A stretch of DNA of 39,773 nt, from assembly GCF_018398875.1 (NCBI RefSeq), contig NZ_JAGWDK010000041.1, positions 1 through 39,773 of the forward strand. The letters run 5' to 3'. The notes under the pieces were generated by a model that worked only from the letters and a program-made list of their open reading frames with translations, searched no databases and had not been told where the DNA came from. Source of the DNA: Bradyrhizobium sp. sGM-13 (GTDB lineage: Bacteria > Pseudomonadota > Alphaproteobacteria > Rhizobiales > Xanthobacteraceae). Below are positions 33,879 through 39,773 of the stretch, piece after piece (positions within the stretch are counted from its first letter, which is position 1; every line of letters starts with the position of its first letter). The position numbers and the translations under genes are program-made.

Positions 33879-35270
33879 ATGCCACATTCATATCTAGACG
33901 TTTCCGGGCTGTTTGTTGAGCGGCAGGCGCAGCGCAGTTCCATGCATGCGCGCCATCTGAACGAGCAGCTCGTCCGAGTGCTGAAGACCATCGGCTACGA
34001 TGTGGGCTTTCAGAAGGGTCAAGGACAATACCTGTTCGATCGTGACGGGGCCCGTTATCTCGATCTACTCAGCGGATTTGGCGTTTTTGCGATTGGCCGC
34101 AATCATCCGGCGCTGCGTCTGGCGCTGAAAAGCGTGCTTGACAGCGATTTTCCCAATCTGGTGCAACTTGACGTTTCGACGCTCGCAGGCGTGCTGGCGG
34201 AGCGCCTGCTCGAACATGTTCCATATCTGGACAAGGTGTTCTTTGCCAATTCCGGCGCCGAGACCGTCGAAGCTGCAATCAAGTTCGCGCGCGGTGCGAC
34301 CGGCCGTCCCGGCATCGTCTCCTGCTCGCATTCCTTCCACGGCCTGTCCTACGGCGCGCTGTCGCTGATGGACGATGCGAACTTCAGAGGCGGCTTCGAG
34401 CCGCTGCTGCCGGGATGCACGCAGATACCTTTCAACGATCTCGCCGCGCTCGAGCAGGCATTGTCCTCGCGCCAGGTCGCAGCCTTCATTGTCGAGCCGA
34501 TCCAGGGCAAGGGTGTCAACATGCCCTCGGATGAATTTTTGCCGGGCGCTGCCGCGCTGTGCAAAAAATACGGCACGATCTTCATTGCCGACGAAATCCA
34601 GACCGGTATCGGCCGCACCGGAAAATTCCTCGCGGTCGAGCACTGGAATGTCGAGCCCGACATGGTGCTCTTGGCAAAGGCGCTGTCGGGCGGTCACGTG
34701 CCGGTCGGCGCGCTGCTGACCCGCAAGTCCATCTTCGACAAGATCTTCAACCAGATGGATCGCGCGGTCGTGCACGGCTCGACTTTTTCCAAGAACGATA
34801 TGGCGATGGCCGCCGGCATCGCCACTCTCGATGTGATCAAGCAGGAGAAGCTTGTCGAGCAGGCCGCCAAGCGGGGCGCCGAGCTTCGTCTTGCGCTGAC
34901 CCGCATGGTGCCCGGCTATGAACTGCTGAAGGAAGTACGAGGCAAGGGATTGATGATCGGCATCGAGTTCGGTCCGCCGAAATCGCTGAAGCTGAAGGCT
35001 TCCTGGAATTTGCTGGAGACCGCAAATAAAGGCTTGTTCTGCCAGCTCATCACCGTACCGCTATTCAAGGATCACAAGATTTTGACGCAAGTCTCCGGCC
35101 ACGGCAGCCACACCATCAAGCTGCTGCCGCCGCTGGTGATCACGGAAGAAGATTGCACCTGGATCGAAAAATCGTTCGACGACGTCATTGCCGCGAGTCA
35201 CAAGGTGCCCGGCGCGATCTGGTCGCTCGGCAAGACGCTGGTCGACAACGCGGTCAGGAAGTCGGCGTAG
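33879..35270 (+). CDS. hpnO: Hopanoid aminotransferase HpnO
   Basis: A 463-residue class III PLP-dependent aminotransferase. It shows the usual blocks: LSGFGVFAIGRNHP, FFANSGAETVEAAIKFAR (phosphate-binding), CSHSFHGLSYGALSL, FIADEIQTGIGRTGKF with the PLP-binding aspartate, and the Schiff-base lysine Lys267 in LLAKALSGGHVPVGA. In hopanoid clusters this gene makes aminobacteriohopanetriol by aminating the side chain after ribosylhopane. The assignment rests on close linkage to hpnN and the rest of the block; similar enzymes act on ornithine or acetylornithine. Start ATG 33879 has no strong ribosome site. The stop codon lies inside the left end of a REP-like element. Confidence 0.88.
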   Translation: MPHSYLDVSGLFVERQAQRSSMHARHLNEQLVRVLKTIGYDVGFQKGQGQYLFDRDGARYLDLLSGFGVFAIGRNHPALRLALKSVLDSDFPNLVQLDVSTLAGVLAERLLEHVPYLDKVFFANSGAETVEAAIKFARGATGRPGIVSCSHSFHGLSYGALSLMDDANFRGGFEPLLPGCTQIPFNDLAALEQALSSRQVAAFIVEPIQGKGVNMPSDEFLPGAAALCKKYGTIFIADEIQTGIGRTGKFLAVEHWNVEPDMVLLAKALSGGHVPVGALLTRKSIFDKIFNQMDRAVVHGSTFSKNDMAMAAGIATLDVIKQEKLVEQAAKRGAELRLALTRMVPGYELLKEVRGKGLMIGIEFGPPKSLKLKASWNLLETANKGLFCQLITVPLFKDHKILTQVSGHGSHTIKLLPPLVITEEDCTWIEKSFDDVIAASHKVPGAIWSLGKTLVDNAVRKSA

Positions 35271-35388
35271 CCCGGGTGGAGCCAACGGGGCGCGCGAATG
35301 CGTGCCCTGCGACGCGTGCAATAGCGCGTGCGTAGTGATGACAGGCTCTGCGCAATCCCCGGATTGCGCTGCGCTTCTTCCGGGCTAC
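35267..35388. repeat. REP-like repetitive element flanked by GTAGCCCGG inverted ends
   Basis: The element has perfect nine-base inverted ends, GTAGCCCGG (35267-35275) and CCGGGCTAC (35380-35388). Inside the right half is a second palindrome, GCGCAATCC-CC-GGATTGCGC (35350-35369). This layout (GTAGCCCGG.TGGAGC ... GCTGCGC..CCGGGCTAC) matches a family of short dispersed elements I know from Bradyrhizobium and Rhodopseudomonas intergenic regions. Its left end supplies the TAG stop of hpnO, so the insertion may have altered the hpnO C-terminus. Confidence 0.65.
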
Positions 35389-35419
35389 GATCGAAAGCCG
35401 CATCCAATGGGAGAACAGC

Positions 35420-35827
35420 ATGAGCAACATCACCGGCGGCTGTCACTGTGGCGCCATCCGTTATGAGATCGCTGGGAACCCTATCGTTCATGCACTGTGC
35501 CATTGCGCGGATTGCCGCCGTCACGCCGGCGCGCCGATGGTCGGGTGGACGATGTACGCGGAGGACGCGCTCAAGGTGACGAAGGGAACGCCCAAGGTTT
35601 ACGAATCATCGGAGCATGGCCGGCGACAGTTTTGCGCGAACTGTGGCACCGGTCTCTTCTACACCAATGCCAATGTGTTGCCCGGGATCGTCGATATCCA
35701 GAGCGCGACCTACGATGATCCCGACGCCGTGCCGGCCATGATGCATATCCAGGTCGCAGAGCGCCTTCGCTGGATGGAGCGCGCACACGAACTGCCCACC
35801 TTCGACCGCTATCCGCCGCCGCCATAG
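35420..35827 (+). CDS. GFA/CENP-V family zinc-binding protein
   Basis: A 135-residue protein of the GFA (glutathione-dependent formaldehyde-activating enzyme-like) family. Zinc ligands are visible as GGCHCGAIRYEI, CHCADCRRHAGAP and FCANCGTGLFY. The fold carries two zinc sites. Family members are often annotated as S-(hydroxymethyl)glutathione synthase, but most, including short ones like this, have no proven activity. The ATG at 35420 follows GGGAGAA with good spacing. It stands alone between the REP-like element and a ~210-base gap. I assign only the family. Confidence 0.88.
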   Translation: MSNITGGCHCGAIRYEIAGNPIVHALCHCADCRRHAGAPMVGWTMYAEDALKVTKGTPKVYESSEHGRRQFCANCGTGLFYTNANVLPGIVDIQSATYDDPDAVPAMMHIQVAERLRWMERAHELPTFDRYPPPP

Positions 35828-36038
35828 CGGCCGCGGCAAGCCGGGATAGTCTTACTGTGTTTGAACAGCGGTGAGCAGCCAGCTCGCCGAACGAAAGGCC
35901 TGTCAGTTGCGTTAGCGCGCAAGCATTTCGCCTCTCCCTGACGAAAATCGGTATCCAATTTTCCCGATCATGCTCTAGGATGTTCGCGCCGAGCGGTCGC
36001 AAAGAGCCGCCGGCGCGCGCGTTGTCGGAGGAAGCATG

Positions 36039-37015
36039 ATGGAATATCAGCGTCGCCAGTTCTTGCAGCTCGTCGCCGGTGCGGCTGCGCTCCCCGTTAC
36101 GTCAAGCATCGCAAGTGCGCAGGCCTATCCAACGCGGCCGGTTCGCCTCGTGATCGGCTATACGCCCGGCGGCTCGGCGGACCTTACCTCGCGCCTGATG
36201 GGGCAATGGCTGTCGGAAAAGCTCGGGCAATCCTTCGTGATTGAGAACCGGCCGGGCGGCGGCACCAATATTGCGACCGAGCAGGTGCTGCGTGCCACGC
36301 CCGACGGCTACACGCTGCTTCTGGTGGCGCCGGCGAACGCGATCAACGCCACGCTCTACGACAAGCTGCCGTTCGATTTCATGAAGGAGATGGAGCCGAT
36401 CGCCGGCATCATTCGCTTTCCCAACGTCGTGGTGGTGCATCCGTCACTGCCGATCAAGTCGATTCCCGAGCTGATCGCCTACGCCAAGGCCAATCCGGGC
36501 AAGCTCAACATGGCATCGTCAGGAAACGGCTCCACGATCCACATGTCGGGCGAACTGTTCAAGATGCTGACCGGCATCAACATGCAGCACGTGCCGTACC
36601 GCGGCGGCGCGCCGGCGCTCACCGACATGCTTTCCGGCCAGATGCATGTCATGTTCGACAACTTTCCAACCTGCGCCGAGCACGTCAAATCCGGCAAGCT
36701 GCGCGGGCTTGCCGTCACCAGCACGACACGTTCGGACGTGCTGCCGGATTTGCCGTTGGTCGCGGATTACCTGCCGGGCTACGAGGCGAGCGCCTGGTAC
36801 GGCCTCGCAGCACCAAAGGGCACACCGTCGGAATCGTCGAGAAGCTAAACAAGGCGGTCAACGAAATCCTCGCCGACCCCAAGGCAAAGGCCCGCTTTGC
36901 CGAGATCGGTGCCATCCTGCTGCCGGGCTCGCCCGCCGATTTCGGCAAGCTGGTAGCGGATGAAACCGAGAAGTGGGGCAAGGTGGTGAAGTTCGCCGGC
37001 GCCAAGGTGGACTAG
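36039..37015 (+). pseudogene. Bug-type tripartite tricarboxylate transporter binding protein, frameshifted
   Basis: A Tat-type signal peptide (QRRQFLQLVAGAAALPVTSSIASAQ) leads into a Bug/TctC periplasmic binding protein: YPTRPVRLVIGYTPGGSADLTSRLMG, then VIENRPGGGTNIATEQV, HVPYRGGAPALTDMLSGQ. The frame ends early at 36848 (KGTPSESSRS). The rest of the family sequence continues in another frame (IVEKLNKAVNEILADPKAKARF ... FGKLVADETEKWGKVVKFAGAKVD) to a stop at 37013-37015. A single missing base at about 36831-36834 explains it; the repaired protein is about 325 residues, normal for the family. GGAGG at 36027-36031 serves either ATG 36036 or 36039. No TctA/TctB membrane genes are nearby, as is usual for Bug orphans. 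It is a recent break or a sequencing error. Confidence 0.8.
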
Positions 37016-37578
37016 GGCGGTGCCCACCCCCCGGAGCTCATCCAAGGATAGTTCGTCAGGTTCGTGTTGGCTTCCGGGGATGGAATAGCTCTTCGACGGA
37101 CTGTTTCGGGTTCTTGATCCGAGAACGGTCCTTGCGGTCGTTCTTCTGTGCTTCGAGCTTCTGCAGGAAACGGAAACGCGGCGATTGGGTCGCGTGCCCC
37201 GATCGGCCGTGCTTGGTCATGCCGAAACCCTTTTGGCCGCTATGCGTCATTTGATCACCAACGAAAGCTGTGCGTCATGGGCACGTGTTGGGTATCTTGC
37301 CTCGCCGAGTTTGCCGGTCGCAACCGAGCTGGGAATTGCTGATCTTCTCAAACGTGGTCCCCGAAATTCTTCGCCGGTCGCGCCTCTCGAGGCGTGTTGG
37401 CTTCCGACCAACATACCAAAGTGCTAACCTTCATGCTCACCCGCGGTTATGTGGGGCAATGTCGGTTGACGGATCACTTCCTGAATTGGCAGAGGCTCAT
37501 GCCAGATAGCGCGCGGGCCTCCGGTTTCCGAACCTTGCACGCCGGCGTTGCCGTTAGCCGGCAATTCGCGACTGCCGT
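37016..37578. other. Degraded stretch with a possible methyltransferase remnant
   Basis: No intact gene is supported in these 563 bases. In the + frame around 37290-37380 a translated segment (LPVATELGIADLLKRGPRN) resembles the N-terminal dimerisation region of O-methyltransferase-like proteins, where a sequence such as A.ELGIADLL..GPR is common. The frame is closed soon after and nothing further downstream continues it. Short frames on both strands (for example 37056-37250 on -) lack ribosome sites and family resemblance. This looks like decayed DNA next to the frameshifted Bug gene. Confidence 0.35.
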
Positions 37579-39231
37579 CTATCCGACGATCTGGAACGCG
37601 TCAGCCGCACGCAACACCGTGCCGTCCTCCCAGTGGCGTCCGATCAGCATCATGCCAACAGGGAGCCCTGCCGACATGCCTGCTGGAACCGTGGCGGCCG
37701 GATGACCAGTGACGTCGAACGGGCAAGTGTTGGAAATCATTTCGAGTGCCCGCGCAACGTAGTCCTCGCGGCTTGCGTCCGGGGCTGGGAGTAGCGTGGC
37801 CTTCAAAGGTAACGTCGGCATGAGCAGGAGATCGACGCCTTTGAGTTGCTCATCGTAGGCGGCGCGTAGCACGCGCGCGAGGTTTTGGGCCTTCGCGTAG
37901 TAGCGGCCCTGATAATTGTCCTGCATGTACTGGCCAAGCAGGACGACGAGTTTGACGGTCTCCGAAAGGTCGTTGGCGCGCACCCGCCGGCTCCGGCCGT
38001 AGAAGTCCAGCAGCGAAGTCGTGTAGTGCCCTTTCCAGTTGGTTCCCATGCTGTTGCCCGCGACCATCAGCGCCGTGGCGCCCTCGACGGCGATAGCGTT
38101 CCAAATATGGATGCCATCGCGGTGGAGAGGGATCGATACCTCGCTCACGGCTCCCCCCGCTCGCGTCAAGCGCTGTGCCGCCTCGCGTACCATGGTGTCG
38201 ACATCGGGCTCGGAATTGGGCCAGCCAAACCCTTCCTTAACGATCCCAATCCGGAGGCCGCGGGCGTCTCCGGTGAGCTGCTTGGTATATGCTTCCGTGC
38301 GCAGTCCCGCCGGTTGGCGCGGGTCGAGGCCATCGGCCCCGGCGAGCACCTCGAGAAGCCGGGCGGCATCACCGGCGGTACGGGCAATGGGTCCGGTATG
38401 ATCAAGTGTTAATTCAATCGGGAAGACACCTGTGTATGGCACAAGCCCGTGGGTGGGCTTGTGGCCAACCGCTCCGCAGAAAGAGCTGGGAATTCGGATC
38501 GACCCTCCCTGGTCGCCCCCGATGGCCATGTCGCACTCGCCGGCGACGACGAGCGCCGCGCTGCCGCTGGAGGAGCCTCCGGCAGATCGCTTCGGATCGT
38601 GCGGATTGAGCACGGGCCCAGTGTCGGAGGTATGGCTACCGCCCGAGAAGCAAAGATGCTCGCACACGGCCTTGCCGACGATCTCCCCACCGGCATCAAG
38701 GATGCGGGTCACAATGGTCGCGTCCACGTCAGGGACGTAGCCCTCCAGCACGTTGGAACCGTTCATCATCGGGATGCCGGCAACGCACACATTGTCCTTG
38801 ACGGCGATTTTCTTGCCCGCCAGAGGCCCCGACGTTGCGCCCTTGATCGAGCACCTCCAGTACCAAGCGTTGAGCCGATTGTCCGAGGCACCTGGACGGA
38901 ACCCCGCGTCCCGCGGGTACTTCACCGCCAATGTCGGCTCCGCGAACTGGTCCAATCGACGGTACGACGCGAGCACACCGTCCATGAGGTTGCGGAACGA
39001 CGTCAGATCGTCGCGGCTGAGAGCCAAGTTATAAGATTTGGCGATGCGCTCCAATTCAGGCAGCGGTGGCTTGCGCAGAATCCGCGGCGCCGTCGCGGTC
39101 GGGGGTGGCGGTTGCATCCCGGCCTCGGCGGCCGCACGAACGGGCGTTGTCGCCGCGGCGAGGCTTGCCGCTACCCCGGCCGTGCCAGCATGAAGAAAGC
39201 GACGACGCGAATAGTTTGGCGGTGCTCTCAT
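37579..39231 (-). CDS. Tat-exported amidase (amidase signature family)
   Basis: A 550-residue amidase signature enzyme. A twin-arginine signal (YSRRRFLHAGTAGVAASLAAA) indicates export of the folded protein to the periplasm. The catalytic triad is readable as Lys145 (GKKIAVKDNV), cis-Ser220 (AGGSSSGSAAL) and nucleophile Ser244 (GGDQGGSIRIPS). The family hydrolyses amides to acids and ammonia; the substrate cannot be predicted. I chose ATG 39231 because GGAGG lies seven bases before it and the Tat signal then starts properly. The C-terminus ends at RAADAFQIVG, slightly shorter than many homologues but past the conserved core. It stands alone, next to a degraded region; a solute-binding protein pseudogene lies further left. 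Confidence 0.92.
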   Translation of the reverse strand: MRAPPNYSRRRFLHAGTAGVAASLAAATTPVRAAAEAGMQPPPPTATAPRILRKPPLPELERIAKSYNLALSRDDLTSFRNLMDGVLASYRRLDQFAEPTLAVKYPRDAGFRPGASDNRLNAWYWRCSIKGATSGPLAGKKIAVKDNVCVAGIPMMNGSNVLEGYVPDVDATIVTRILDAGGEIVGKAVCEHLCFSGGSHTSDTGPVLNPHDPKRSAGGSSSGSAALVVAGECDMAIGGDQGGSIRIPSSFCGAVGHKPTHGLVPYTGVFPIELTLDHTGPIARTAGDAARLLEVLAGADGLDPRQPAGLRTEAYTKQLTGDARGLRIGIVKEGFGWPNSEPDVDTMVREAAQRLTRAGGAVSEVSIPLHRDGIHIWNAIAVEGATALMVAGNSMGTNWKGHYTTSLLDFYGRSRRVRANDLSETVKLVVLLGQYMQDNYQGRYYAKAQNLARVLRAAYDEQLKGVDLLLMPTLPLKATLLPAPDASREDYVARALEMISNTCPFDVTGHPAATVPAGMSAGLPVGMMLIGRHWEDGTVLRAADAFQIVG

Positions 39232-39773
39232 AGCACATCCTCCCTCGACCAATAGGTTGACTCCCTAAAGTGTCGGGACCGTCTGGTGGTCGGTGGCCGC
39301 GACGGTCACCAAGCGGTAGGCCGCCGACGCTGCGGCCGGCGTGCCAAGCTGCAACATCACATGCATCCGGACAGGGCTGAGGCGGAGCAGCCATATGAGG
39401 TCGGCACATGAGGCGTGGTCGAGCGGATCGTTGCGGTCATTTAGGCTCTACCGGATGCCTCCGGCATCCTCGCGCGGGCTGCGGAGCGACGCGCCGTCCA
39501 GGAGACAGATTATCGTGCAGCCACGGACGATCTTCAAGAGCCTGCATCTTTCACGGTCTGCTTTCGTCAGCCACGTCGCGGAGCACATTGACCTTCGCGA
39601 CACACGCACAGTCAAGCCATGCGCGCGATGTCTCTTCTTGGCACGTTTGAGACATGCCGATGAACGCTGAGAATGTCAGTTTATCAGGGTAGACGGGAAG
39701 TGGTCGGCACACCCTCAGAATGACGCGATTGATGCTGTGGACGGCGCCCACTCTGCGGCATCGAAGTGCCATA
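39232..39773. other. Intergenic sequence to window end, no supported gene
   Basis: 542 bases with only short open frames. On the - strand near 39620-39700 the translation LPVYPDKLTFSAFIGMSQTC recalls junk-annotated fragments that derive from a dispersed repeat in Bradyrhizobium-like genomes, so a degenerate repeat copy is possible. The amidase promoter should lie at the left end. No RNA gene or terminator is evident. Confidence 0.3.

Noticed and set aside
37056..37250. 64-codon - strand frame in the degraded stretch
   Set aside because: Lys/Arg-rich sequence without a ribosome site or family resemblance; cannot be supported as a gene.

Overview
The window looks like a chromosomal segment of an alphaproteobacterium of the Bradyrhizobium / Rhodopseudomonas group (Nitrobacteraceae). 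The grounds are the high GC content, the rhizobial codon style, a complete hopanoid gene block of the type known from Rhodopseudomonas palustris, a 2-methylhopanoid methylase (HpnP), an EcfG-type promoter, and a REP-like repeat typical of these genomes. This assignment is inference; no 16S gene or other marker is present.

Layout. (1) 155-6847: a tight + strand operon of three genes: transglutaminase/DUF2126 putative amidoligase, circularly permuted ATP-grasp fused to an alpha-E domain, and a second transglutaminase-like protein. It is a predicted peptide or amide-bond modification system with unknown substrate. (2) 7028-12922: a signalling island with a free secreted Cache-type protein, two methyl-accepting chemotaxis proteins in opposite orientations, a flavin-type PPOx protein and a small membrane protein. 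(3) 13087-16989: eutB - hpnP - eutC, in which the hopanoid C-2 methylase sits between the two subunits of the B12-dependent ethanolamine ammonia-lyase. (4) 17201-20710: an RND/MMPL exporter, then a conserved gene broken by a one-base frameshift. (5) 20778-21949: two small secreted proteins, divergently transcribed. (6) 22137-27874: hpnC-hpnD-hpnE-shc-hpnG, overlapping or nearly touching, taking farnesyl diphosphate to squalene, hopene and ribosylhopane. A 15-bp hairpin terminator separates this operon from the convergent hpnH-ispH pair (27982-30110, - strand). (7) 30558-35270: hpnN (hopanoid exporter, with a perfect EcfG promoter match upstream), a DUF2147 secreted protein, and hpnO (aminotransferase for aminobacteriohopanetriol). 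(8) 35267-39773: accessory material, namely a REP-like element, a GFA-family zinc protein, a frameshifted Bug-type solute-binding protein, a degraded stretch, a Tat-exported amidase, and sequence without a supported gene to the end.

Taken together, most of the middle 20 kb makes, modifies and exports hopanoids. IspH supplies isoprenoid units. HpnC/D/E make squalene and Shc cyclises it. HpnH and HpnG add and trim the adenosyl-derived side chain, HpnO aminates it, HpnP methylates C-2 of ring A, and HpnN (possibly with the second MMPL protein) moves product to the outer membrane. hpnI, hpnJ and hpnK are not in the window. The least understood parts are the amidoligase/ATP-grasp/transglutaminase operon at the left end, the eutB-hpnP-eutC sandwich, and the hairpin-rich leader in front of hpnC.
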